64,000 nucleotides of DNA, taken from the NCBI GenBank assembly GCA_963703555.1, contig CAVPEV010000047.1, positions 94,136-158,135 on the forward strand. Direction: 5' to 3'. The notes under the pieces are model-generated. The model ran no database searches, was not told the DNA's origin, and saw only the letters and a list, made by a program, of their open reading frames with translations. Position numbers and translations under genes: made by a program. Shown here piece by piece: positions 1 to 7,460 of this stretch. How positions within the stretch are numbered: the first letter of the stretch is position 1; each line of letters starts with the position of its first letter. This DNA is from CAVPEV01 sp963703555. GTDB lineage: Bacteria; Actinomycetota; Actinomycetes; Actinomycetales; Cellulomonadaceae.

Positions 1-176
1 CCACGGGCTACGCCATCAACCCGGCCCGTGACCTCGGGCCGCGCATCGCGCACGCCCTGCTGCCGATCCGCGGCAAGGGCGGCTCGGACTGGGGGTACTC
101 CTGGGTTCCCGTCGCAGGCCCCGCGGTCGGCGGCATCCTCGCCGGCCTGCTCGCCCCGGCCTTCGGCCTCATCTGA
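1..176 (+). CDS. glpF: Glycerol uptake facilitator (aquaporin family), C-terminal end only
   Basis: Only the last 57 codons are inside the window; the reading frame begins at base 3 and ends with TGA at 174-176. The visible part contains NPARD, the second NPA half-helix motif of aquaporins and glycerol facilitators, followed by a hydrophobic last helix rich in Gly and Ala. The family forms a membrane channel for passive glycerol entry. Glycerol kinase starts 33 bases downstream on the same strand, which is the usual glpF-glpK pairing and favours a glycerol channel over a water channel. Confidence 0.82.
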   Translation, partial: TGYAINPARDLGPRIAHALLPIRGKGGSDWGYSWVPVAGPAVGGILAGLLAPAFGLI

Positions 177-209
177 GCCTGTCAACCACCTTTCACGGAA
201 GAAGTCACC

Positions 210-1733
210 ATGCCGGATCAGCAGTACGTCCTGGCGATCGACCAGGGCACCACCAGCAGCCGCGCCATCCTGTTCGACCACGCCGGCACGATCGTGTCGG
301 TCGGCCAGAAGGAGCACGCGCAGATCTTCCCCCGGGCGGGCTGGGTCGAGCACGACCCGATGGAGATCTGGACGAACACCCGCGAGGTCGTCGGTCTTGC
401 CCTGACCCGCGCGAACAAGACGTTCCACGACGTCGCCGCCGTGGGCATCACCAACCAGCGCGAGACCGCGGTGGTCTGGGACCGCACCACGGGCCAGCCC
501 GTGTACAACGCGATCGTCTGGCAGGACACCCGCACGCAGAAGATTGCCGAGGAGCTCGGCGCGCTGGGCGGTGGGGCCGACCGCTACAAGGACCGGGTCG
601 GGTTGCCGCTGGCCACGTACTTCTCGGGTCCGAAGATCCGATGGATCCTCGACAACGTCGAGGGGGCGCGGGAGAAGGCCGAGCGCGGTCAGCTGGCGTT
701 CGGCAACACCGATGCCTGGGTGCTGTGGAACATGACCGGAGGCGTCGACGGCGGCGTGCACGTCACCGACGTGACGAACGCCTCGCGCACCATGCTCATG
801 GACCTCGACTCGCTCACCTGGAACAAGGACATCGCCGCCGAGATGGGCATCCCGCTGTCCATGCTCCCGGAGATCCGGTCCTCCTCGGAGGTCTACGGGT
901 ACGGCCGCGAGGGTGGCATGGTGCCCGGCGTCCCGATCGCCGGGATCCTCGGGGACCAGCAGGCGGCCACCTTCGGCCAGGCCTGCTTCGAGGTCGGCAC
1001 CGCGAAGAACACCTACGGCACGGGCAACTTCATGCTGCTCAACACCGGCACCTCCCCGGTGCCGTCGAAGAACGGCCTGCTGACCACCCTGGCGTACAAG
1101 ATCGGCGATGCGCCGCAGGTGTACGCGCTGGAGGGCTCCATCGCCGTGACCGGGTCGCTGGTGCAGTGGCTGCGCGACAACCTCGGGATGTTCGCCGACT
1201 CCCCGGACGTGGAGTACCTGGCCAGCAAGGTGGAGGACAACGGTGGGGCGTACATCGTCCCGGCGTTCTCCGGCCTGTTCGCCCCCTACTGGCGTGCCGA
1301 CGCCCGGGGCGCGATCGTCGGGCTGACCCGCTACGTCAACCGCAACCACCTGGCGCGGGCGGCGCTGGAGGCCACCGCGTTCCAGACCCGTGAGGTGCTG
1401 GACGCGATGAACGCCGACTCCGGCGTGAACCTCACCGAGCTCAAGGTGGACGGGGGCATGACCGCCAACAACCTGCTCATGCAGTTCCAGGCGGACATCC
1501 TGGACGTGCCGGTAGTGCGCCCGAAGGTGGCCGAGACGACGGCGCTGGGTGCCGCCTACGCCGCCGGCATCGCCGTCGGATTCTGGGACGGCGAGCAGGA
1601 CGTGCGGGACAACTGGGCCGAGGACCGGCGCTGGACACCGCGGATGGAGTCCGACGAGCGGGACCGGCAGTACCGGCTGTGGAAGAAGGCCGTGACGAAG
1701 ACCTTCGACTGGGTCGACGACGACGTGCGCTGA
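210..1733 (+). CDS. glpK: Glycerol kinase
   Basis: A 507-residue protein of the FGGY kinase family, the usual length for GlpK. It phosphorylates glycerol with ATP to sn-glycerol 3-phosphate in the cytosol and so traps glycerol brought in by GlpF. The N-terminus has the AIDQGTTSSR phosphate-binding loop, followed by the typical GWVEHDP and TNQRET blocks. The C-terminal half has a DGGMTANN motif and a GAAYAAG segment. The ATG at 210 directly follows the GlpF stop region and is preceded by a GGAAGAAG stretch. No regulatory gene or glpD is visible next to it. Confidence 0.97.
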   Translation: MPDQQYVLAIDQGTTSSRAILFDHAGTIVSVGQKEHAQIFPRAGWVEHDPMEIWTNTREVVGLALTRANKTFHDVAAVGITNQRETAVVWDRTTGQPVYNAIVWQDTRTQKIAEELGALGGGADRYKDRVGLPLATYFSGPKIRWILDNVEGAREKAERGQLAFGNTDAWVLWNMTGGVDGGVHVTDVTNASRTMLMDLDSLTWNKDIAAEMGIPLSMLPEIRSSSEVYGYGREGGMVPGVPIAGILGDQQAATFGQACFEVGTAKNTYGTGNFMLLNTGTSPVPSKNGLLTTLAYKIGDAPQVYALEGSIAVTGSLVQWLRDNLGMFADSPDVEYLASKVEDNGGAYIVPAFSGLFAPYWRADARGAIVGLTRYVNRNHLARAALEATAFQTREVLDAMNADSGVNLTELKVDGGMTANNLLMQFQADILDVPVVRPKVAETTALGAAYAAGIAVGFWDGEQDVRDNWAEDRRWTPRMESDERDRQYRLWKKAVTKTFDWVDDDVR

Positions 1734-1755
1734 TCGCGCGCCGCAGGACCTCACG

Positions 1756-1808
1756 ACGGCGCGGCCCCCGTCGGTGCACCTCGGTGCGTCGGCGGGGGCC
1801 GTTGCCGT
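1756..1808 (+). terminator. Terminator hairpin after glpK
   Basis: An inverted repeat pairs CGGCCCCCG (1762-1770) with CGGGGGCCG (1793-1801). The outer arms ACGGC and GCCGT extend the stem across a small bulge. It lies 20-70 bases past the glpK stop and before the next gene. There is no clear T-run, which is normal in this GC range. Confidence 0.6.
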
Positions 1809-1856
1809 CGGAGCAGGATGTCGTGAGACCGGCGGACCACAGGGACGGAGGTCGCG

Positions 1857-2363
1857 ATGAGTGACACGGTGACGGGCAGGTGGCACCCCGACCCGCCTGA
1901 GCCAGGGTCGAGCCCGCTCGTCGTCGCAGTCTGCCCCGGCCAGCCGAGCACGGTGCCGGTGGCCGCCGCCGACCTGGCCGCCGCGCTGAGCACCGGCCTG
2001 GTGTGCGTCTGGTCGGACCCGAGCCGCGTCGTCACCGGTCACCGTGCGGACGGGACCCCGGTCACCGAGCCCGTCGACCCGGACACTCAGGACCCGGACG
2101 CCGACCGCGTCGCCGAGCTCGAGGCGCAGATCGCCGCAGCCGTGGCTCCGCGCGGGGTCAGCTGGCGGCTCGTCATCGCCGCGGGAGACCCGGCCCGGGC
2201 CCTCGCCGCTGCCGGTGAGGCGGTCGGCGCCCGGTTCATCGTCGTGGGTTCCCGGCCGGCCGGCGTCACCGGCTGGATGCACGAGGTGATCGGCGGGTCC
2301 GTCGCCGGTCGGCTCTCGCACTCGCAGCCCCGCCCCGTGCTGATCGTGCCGACGCACCGGTGA
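1857..2363 (+). CDS. Universal stress protein (UspA-like) domain protein
   Basis: A 168-residue cytosolic protein. The C-terminal half carries the best family signal: a stretch ending in RFIVVGSRPAG, then a loop with GSVAGRLSHS and a final PVLIVP strand. This is the usual Usp nucleotide-loop layout G-2x-G-9x-G(S/T). The N-terminal strand reads PLVVAVCPG. Family members bind ATP or AMP and help in stress survival; the exact role here is unknown. The ATG at 1857 has GGAGG at 1846-1850. The acidic linker around residues 60-85, rich in Asp and Pro, is longer than in typical Usp proteins. Confidence 0.72.
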   Translation: MSDTVTGRWHPDPPEPGSSPLVVAVCPGQPSTVPVAAADLAAALSTGLVCVWSDPSRVVTGHRADGTPVTEPVDPDTQDPDADRVAELEAQIAAAVAPRGVSWRLVIAAGDPARALAAAGEAVGARFIVVGSRPAGVTGWMHEVIGGSVAGRLSHSQPRPVLIVPTHR

Positions 2364-2425
2364 GGGCTGCGACCACGCACCGGTGAGGGCCGCGGCTCCT
2401 CGGCTCGGTCGCGTAGCGTGCCCTC

Positions 2426-2845
2426 GTGACAGGACCGGCTCACCTGCGGCCCGGGCTCGTGCTGCTCGTCGCGGCTGGCGGCGCCCTGGGCAGCGTCGCC
2501 CGCTACGGCGTGACGCTCGCCGTGCGGCCCGTCGGAGGCTGGCCGGTGGGCGTGCTGGCGATCAACGTGGTCGGCGCCTTCCTCCTCGGCGGGCTCCTGG
2601 AGGTGATCGCCGGGCGTGACCCGCAGACCCCCGGGGCCCGTGCCCTGCGGCTCGGCCTGGGCACCGGTGTGCTGGGCGGCTTCACCACCTTCGCCACCCT
2701 CGCCGTCGACGTGGAGCAACAGCTCGCCGGCGGACGGGCCGGCCTGGCCCTGGCGTACGGCGGCGCGAGCCTCGTGCTGGGACTGCTCGCGTGCGCAGCG
2801 GGCATCACCACCGGCCTGCGCATCCGCGGGGACCGGGCGTCATGA
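2426..2845 (+). CDS. crcB: Fluoride channel CrcB, first subunit of a pair
   Basis: A 139-residue membrane protein with four predicted helices, the size of Fluc/CrcB channels, which export fluoride across the cytoplasmic membrane. The family signature is seen as GVLGGFTTFATL near residue 75, and the first helix has GGALGSVARYG. A GTG at 2426 gives the natural N-terminus. The TGA stop overlaps the ATG of a second crcB (ATGA at 2842-2845). Paired crcB genes are known to make heterodimeric channels with opposite subunit topology, so the two genes probably act together. No fluoride riboswitch was recognised upstream. Confidence 0.93.
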   Translation: MTGPAHLRPGLVLLVAAGGALGSVARYGVTLAVRPVGGWPVGVLAINVVGAFLLGGLLEVIAGRDPQTPGARALRLGLGTGVLGGFTTFATLAVDVEQQLAGGRAGLALAYGGASLVLGLLACAAGITTGLRIRGDRAS

Positions 2846-3231
2846 CGGCCGCCCTCGTCGCGCTGTTCGGCGGCCTCGGTTCGGCGGCGCGGTTCGTCGT
2901 CGACGGGGTGGTCCGAGCCCGCTCGCGCAGCACCTTCCCGGTGGCGACCCTGGCGATCAACGTGACGGGCTCGCTGGTGCTGGGCGTGCTCGTCGGCCTG
3001 CGGATCGGTGCAGCCGGCCTGCCCGGTGCGGCCGGTCAGCCTTCCTGGTTCACCGTGGCAGCCACCGGCTTCTGCGGCGGCTTCACCACCTTCTCCACGG
3101 CCATGGTGGAGACCGTGCGCCTGCTCCAGGCCGACGAGCCGCTGCCGGCGGTGGCCAACGTGCTCGGTTCGCTGCTGCTGGCGGTGGCCGCCGCCGCCCT
3201 GGGTGTCGCCGGCGGCGCGGCCCTCGGCTGA
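2842..3231 (+). CDS. crcB: Fluoride channel CrcB, second subunit of a pair
   Basis: A 129-residue CrcB/Fluc protein beginning at the ATG that overlaps the stop of the first crcB. It has the signature GFCGGFTTFSTA and an N-terminal GGLGSAARFVVDG segment, with four hydrophobic helices. Longer upstream starts exist in frame but would add a basic, His-rich tail unlike the family. The four-base overlap implies translational coupling, fitting a heterodimeric fluoride exporter. Confidence 0.93.
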   Translation: MTAALVALFGGLGSAARFVVDGVVRARSRSTFPVATLAINVTGSLVLGVLVGLRIGAAGLPGAAGQPSWFTVAATGFCGGFTTFSTAMVETVRLLQADEPLPAVANVLGSLLLAVAAAALGVAGGAALG

Positions 3232-3301
3232 CGACGTCCGCCGGGGCGCACCGTGGACGGCGCGAGACCGGCTGTCGGCACCGCCTCGTAGGGTGGGCGG
3301 C

Positions 3302-5275
3302 GTGAGCGACGGGTGGCCGATGGACGACGGGCCCCCGTTCGACCCCTGGCAGGACGGGGCGCCCCCGTTCGACCCCTGGGGCGAGGACGCACCTGCCGAT
3401 CCCCGCCCCCGACCCGGCCCGCCCCGCCCCGCCTCAGCGACGTTCGCCGGTCGGGACCCGCTCGACGTGCTGCGCACCGTGTGGGGCTACGACAGCTTCC
3501 GAGGAGAGCAGGCAGCGGTCATCGACACGGTGCTCACCGGCGGCGACGCGATGGTGCTGATGCCCACCGGTGGCGGAAAGTCGCTGTGCTACCAGATCCC
3601 CGCGCTGGTCCGCCCGGGCACCGGCGTCGTGGTCTCCCCGCTTATCGCCCTCATGCAGGACCAGGTCGACGCCCTGTCCGCGCTGGGGGTGCGCGCCGGT
3701 TTCCTCAACTCCACGCAGGACCCGGCACAGCGGCGTGCCATGGAGTCCGCCTTCCTCGCCGGCGAGCTCGACCTGCTCTACCTCGCCCCGGAGCGGCTGC
3801 GCGTGCCCGAGACCCTGGAGCTGCTCGGGCGCGGGCACGTCGCGCTGTTCGCGATCGACGAGGCACACTGCGTGTCCCAGTGGGGGCACGACTTCCGCCC
3901 CGACTACCTGCAGCTGTCCGTGCTGCACGAGCGCTGGCCGGACGTCCCGCGGATCGCGCTGACGGCGACGGCCACCGCGGCGACCCGGGCCGAGATCGTC
4001 GAACGGCTGCAGCTGGGCCGGGCGCGGCAGTTCGTCGCGAGCTTCGACCGGCCCAACATCCAGTACCGGATCGTGCCGAAGTCGAACCCGCGCGCCCAGC
4101 TGCTCGAGCTCATCCGCACCGAGCACGCCGGGGACGCCGGCATCGTCTACTGCCTGACCCGTGCGTCGGTGGAGCAGACGGCGCGGTTCCTCGTGGAGCA
4201 GGGGATCCCGGCCCTGCCCTACCACGCCGGGCTCGACCGCCTCACCCGCACGGCGAACCAGGCCCGCTTCCTGCGCGAGGACGGCTTGGTGATGGTCGCG
4301 ACGATCGCGTTCGGCATGGGGATCGACAAGCCGGACGTGCGGTTCGTCGCACACCTGGACCTGCCGAAGTCCGTCGAGGGCTATTACCAGGAGACCGGCC
4401 GGGCCGGGCGCGACGGCCTGCCGTCGACGGCCTGGCTGGCTTACGGGCTGGCCGACGTCGTCCAGCAGCGCCGACTCATCGAGGGCTCGGACGGCGATGC
4501 GACGCACAAGCGCCGGCTGTCCGCCCACCTGGACGCGATGCTCGCCCTGTGCGAGACGGTGGGCTGCCGGCGGTCGGCCATGCTGGCCTACTTCGGCGAG
4601 ACGACCGGCCCGTGCGGCAACTGCGACACCTGCCTGGCCCCGCCGGACGCGTGGGACGGCACCGCGGCGGCGCAGCAGCTGCTCTCCGCCGTGGTCCGGC
4701 TGGAGCGGGACCGCCGCCAGCACTACGGCGCCGGCCACCTGGTGGACATCCTCCGGGGCCGGCGGACCCCCCGCGTCGCACAGCTCGGGCACGACGCGCT
4801 GAGCGTGTTCGGGATCGGCCCGGACCTGTCGGAGGCCGAGTGGCGGGGCGTGGTCCGTCAGCTACTGGCGCAGGGCCTGCTCGGCCTGGACACCGACGGG
4901 TACGGCACGCTGCGGCTCACCGAGGAGAGCGCCGCGGTGCTGCGTGGGGAGCGGTCGGTGCCGCTGCGCCGGGAGACCGCCCGCCCGGCTCGTCCGCCGC
5001 GCACGTCCCGTCGCGCGCCGGGCGCCGGCACCGCCACCGAGCTGGACCCCGCCGACGCAGGGCTGTTCGAGGCGCTGCGCGCCTGGCGGGCGGGCGTCGC
5101 GCGGGCGCAGGGCGTGCCGGCCTACGTCGTGTTCCACGACGCCACGCTGCGCGAGCTCGCGCAGCGCCGCCCGGTCACGGTCGAGGGCCTCGCCGGGGTG
5201 CCGGGCATCGGCCAGGCCAAGCTCGAGCGCTACGGCGCCGACGTGCTCGAGGCCGTCCGAGCCGCCACGCCGTGA
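3302..5275 (+). CDS. recQ: ATP-dependent DNA helicase RecQ
   Basis: A 657-residue superfamily 2 helicase that unwinds DNA 3' to 5' in recombination and fork repair. Walker A is PTGGGKS at residues 88-94, the DEAH box is at 186-189 and is followed by CVSQWGHDFRPDY, and motif VI contains QETGRAGRDG. The RecQ C-terminal zinc cysteines are visible near residues 420-440 in CETVGC and CGNCDTC. An HRDC domain fills the last 90 residues (GVPGIGQAKLERYG). GTG at 3302 is preferred because it starts just before an Asp/Pro-rich leader that leads into the helicase core. The repeat DGxPPFDPW occurs twice in the first 30 residues. Confidence 0.95.
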   Translation: MSDGWPMDDGPPFDPWQDGAPPFDPWGEDAPADPRPRPGPPRPASATFAGRDPLDVLRTVWGYDSFRGEQAAVIDTVLTGGDAMVLMPTGGGKSLCYQIPALVRPGTGVVVSPLIALMQDQVDALSALGVRAGFLNSTQDPAQRRAMESAFLAGELDLLYLAPERLRVPETLELLGRGHVALFAIDEAHCVSQWGHDFRPDYLQLSVLHERWPDVPRIALTATATAATRAEIVERLQLGRARQFVASFDRPNIQYRIVPKSNPRAQLLELIRTEHAGDAGIVYCLTRASVEQTARFLVEQGIPALPYHAGLDRLTRTANQARFLREDGLVMVATIAFGMGIDKPDVRFVAHLDLPKSVEGYYQETGRAGRDGLPSTAWLAYGLADVVQQRRLIEGSDGDATHKRRLSAHLDAMLALCETVGCRRSAMLAYFGETTGPCGNCDTCLAPPDAWDGTAAAQQLLSAVVRLERDRRQHYGAGHLVDILRGRRTPRVAQLGHDALSVFGIGPDLSEAEWRGVVRQLLAQGLLGLDTDGYGTLRLTEESAAVLRGERSVPLRRETARPARPPRTSRRAPGAGTATELDPADAGLFEALRAWRAGVARAQGVPAYVVFHDATLRELAQRRPVTVEGLAGVPGIGQAKLERYGADVLEAVRAATP

Positions 5276-5289
5276 GCCGGCGGCAGCCC

Positions 5290-5326
5290 CCGGGCCGGCG
5301 CGTTCGTCCCCGGCGCGCCGGCCCGG
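5290..5326. terminator. Bidirectional terminator between recQ and the hydrolase gene
   Basis: A perfect 13-base stem: CCGGGCCGGCGCG at 5290-5302 pairs with CGCGCCGGCCCGG at 5314-5326 across an 11-base loop. It sits between two convergent stop codons (5275 on + and 5364 on -), so it can serve both transcripts. Confidence 0.75.
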
Positions 5327-5363
5327 TAGCGCGCCACCCGATGCGCGACGGCGGACCGCGCCC

Positions 5364-6188
5364 TCAGCGGCCGGCCGTCCCGGCCGCGGCGTCAGCCCTG
5401 GCCAGCGCCGCGTCGACGGCGGCGAAGAACTCGTCGCGCGCCTCGCGGCGCACGTTGTGCCCGGTCGGCAGCGGCACATGCACCAGGCGGGGGCCGAGCA
5501 CGCGCCGCGCGGCCTCGATCGCCGCGGGCGTCACCACCGATCCGCGCTGCGGGTCACCGGTGACCAGGGTGACCGGCACCCGGACCTCGGCCAGCGCGGC
5601 GGGCCAGTCGCGGTCGTTCCAGCGGTGCGGCAGATCGACGACGCGTTGGGCGAAGGCCACCTTCGAGCGGGCCCACGGGCCGTGCTCGTCGTCGGGCCAC
5701 TGCGGGTCCTGCGCCCGGGAAAGCGCGAGCAGCTGCGCCTCGGTGCGCCCTGCGAACGTGTGCACCCAGTCGGCCATGCCAACCGGCACCCCGCGGGCGT
5801 CGTCCTCGTCCTCGGACCAGGCGGGGTCCTCGAGGATCAGCGCCGCGACGAGGTCCGGCTCGCGCAGCGCCAGCTCCTCCGCGGTCGCACCGCCCATCGA
5901 GTGCCCCACCACCACGACCGGCCGGCCCACGACCGTCCGGACCACCGCGGCCGCGTCGGCAGCGAGCGCCGCGATGCTGAACGGCTCCTCCGGCAGGCCG
6001 GACGACCCGTGGCCGCGCGCGTCGGGTGCGACGACGGTCCGCCCGGACGCGAGGTGGTGGACCAGCGGCGTCCAGCACTCCCCGGAGTCCGCGAACCCGT
6101 GCAGGGCTAGCACCGGCAGTCCCGGCCCCTCGCCGGAGGCCCGCCAGGCCACGTGCCCGACCCGGCCGGACCGCGCGGCGGTGCTCAT
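5364..6188 (-). CDS. Alpha/beta hydrolase
   Basis: A 274-residue soluble alpha/beta-fold hydrolase. The oxyanion region is LALHGFADSG near residue 27, the nucleophile elbow is GHSMGG near residue 96, and the C-terminal catalytic His is in PTGHNVRRE. The acid is probably the Asp in LVTGDPQRG. The substrate cannot be read from the sequence; esterase, lactonase and haloperoxidase-like activities all use this scaffold. Its ATG overlaps the stop of the upstream aldo/keto reductase by four bases, so the two are co-translated. Confidence 0.85.
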   Translation of the reverse strand: MSTAARSGRVGHVAWRASGEGPGLPVLALHGFADSGECWTPLVHHLASGRTVVAPDARGHGSSGLPEEPFSIAALAADAAAVVRTVVGRPVVVVGHSMGGATAEELALREPDLVAALILEDPAWSEDEDDARGVPVGMADWVHTFAGRTEAQLLALSRAQDPQWPDDEHGPWARSKVAFAQRVVDLPHRWNDRDWPAALAEVRVPVTLVTGDPQRGSVVTPAAIEAARRVLGPRLVHVPLPTGHNVRREARDEFFAAVDAALARADAAAGTAGR

Positions 6189-7213
6189 CGGGCCTCCACG
6201 GCGTACGGCTCGATCGCGGCGAGCTCGGCATCGGTGAGCGGCGGGGCGTCCAGCGCGGCGACGTCGTCCGCCAGCTGTGCCACGGAGCTCGCCCCGACCA
6301 GCGCGCTGGTCACCCGCGGGTCCCGCAGCACCCAGGTGAGGGCGAGCTGGGCGAGCGTCTGCCCACGGCCGCGCGCGATCGCGTCGAGCGCCCGGGCGCG
6401 GGCCAGGTAGGCGTTGTCGATCTCGCTGGCCGACAGGAACCGGCCCTGTGCCGCACGGGAGCCGGCCGGGACGTCGCCGGCCAGGTAGCGCGACGTGAGC
6501 AGCCCCTGGGCGAGCGGGGAGAACACCACCATCCCGATGCCGAGGTCGGCGACCGCGTCGAGCAGCGACTCCGTCTGGTCCGCGGCCACCCGCTCCACGT
6601 GCCGGTTGAGCATGGAGTAGCTCGGCTGGTGGACGAGCAGCGGGGTGCCGAGGTCGGCGAGCGCCCGGTGGGCGGCCCGGGTCTGCGCCGGGGGGTAGTT
6701 GGAGATACCGACGTAGAGCGCCTTGCCCTGCTCGACGGCGGTGTGCAGGGCGCCCATCGTCTCCTCCACCGGCACCGAGGGGTCCGGACGGTGGGAGTAG
6801 AAGATGTCGACGTAGTCCACGCCGAGCCGGCGCAGCGACTGGTCGAGGGAGCCGAGCAGGTACTTGCGGGACCCGCCGTCGCCGTACCGGCCGGGCCACA
6901 TCTCGTAGCCGGCCTTGGTGGAGATGACGAGCTCGTCGCGGTACGCCCGCAGGTCGGTGGCGAGGATGCGGCCGAGCGTCTGCTCGGCCGAGCCGGCCGG
7001 CGGCCCATAGTTGTTGGCCAGGTCCAGGTGGGTGATGCCCAGGTCGAACGCCCGCAGGACGACGTCCCGCTGGGTGGCGAACGGCCGGTCGTCGCCGAAG
7101 TTGTGCCAGAAGCCCAGCGAGATCGCCGGCAGGTCCAGCCCGCTGCGCCCGGCCCGGCGGTAGGGCATCTGGCCGTAGCGGTCGTCGGCGGCGCGGTGCG
7201 GTGCGAGCGGCAT
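6185..7213 (-). CDS. Aldo/keto reductase, YghZ-like (L-glyceraldehyde 3-phosphate reductase family)
   Basis: A 342-residue NADPH-dependent aldo/keto reductase. The catalytic tetrad is visible in LDLANNYGPPAG (Asp and Tyr), the Lys of ISTKAGYEMW and the His of FYSHRPDPS. The Trp-Pro-Gly after the Lys and the GDGGSRKYL segment are typical of the YghZ/Kv-beta-like branch, which reduces aldehydes such as L-glyceraldehyde 3-phosphate and methylglyoxal. The ATG at 7213 was chosen because longer in-frame starts add basic sequence with no family match. It is the first gene of a two-gene operon with the hydrolase and is divergent from the P-type ATPase across 247 bases. Confidence 0.9.
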   Translation of the reverse strand: MPLAPHRAADDRYGQMPYRRAGRSGLDLPAISLGFWHNFGDDRPFATQRDVVLRAFDLGITHLDLANNYGPPAGSAEQTLGRILATDLRAYRDELVISTKAGYEMWPGRYGDGGSRKYLLGSLDQSLRRLGVDYVDIFYSHRPDPSVPVEETMGALHTAVEQGKALYVGISNYPPAQTRAAHRALADLGTPLLVHQPSYSMLNRHVERVAADQTESLLDAVADLGIGMVVFSPLAQGLLTSRYLAGDVPAGSRAAQGRFLSASEIDNAYLARARALDAIARGRGQTLAQLALTWVLRDPRVTSALVGASSVAQLADDVAALDAPPLTDAELAAIEPYAVEAR

Positions 7214-7460
7214 CGATCGGGTCCTCTCGGGCTGGCGGTGCGTCCACGCTAGTCGTGTCAGGGTCGTCACCCGGCTCCGCGGTCGGACCTCGACGGACGG
7301 CGCGCACGGCTGCCTGCCCGGACGACCGGATACCGCCCAGCGTCCAGCACGGCCCGGGGCTCCGCGACCGCGCGACCGAGGGGCGCAGGCTAGCGTAGTG
7401 ATGCCCCGGATCACCGCATCCGCGCGGGCCGGCGTCCGGGGCACCGTGAAGGAAGGTCAG

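Noticed and set aside
2370..2425. Search for a fluoride riboswitch before the crcB pair
   Set aside because: The gap is under 65 bases and no conserved fluoride-riboswitch pattern was recognised.
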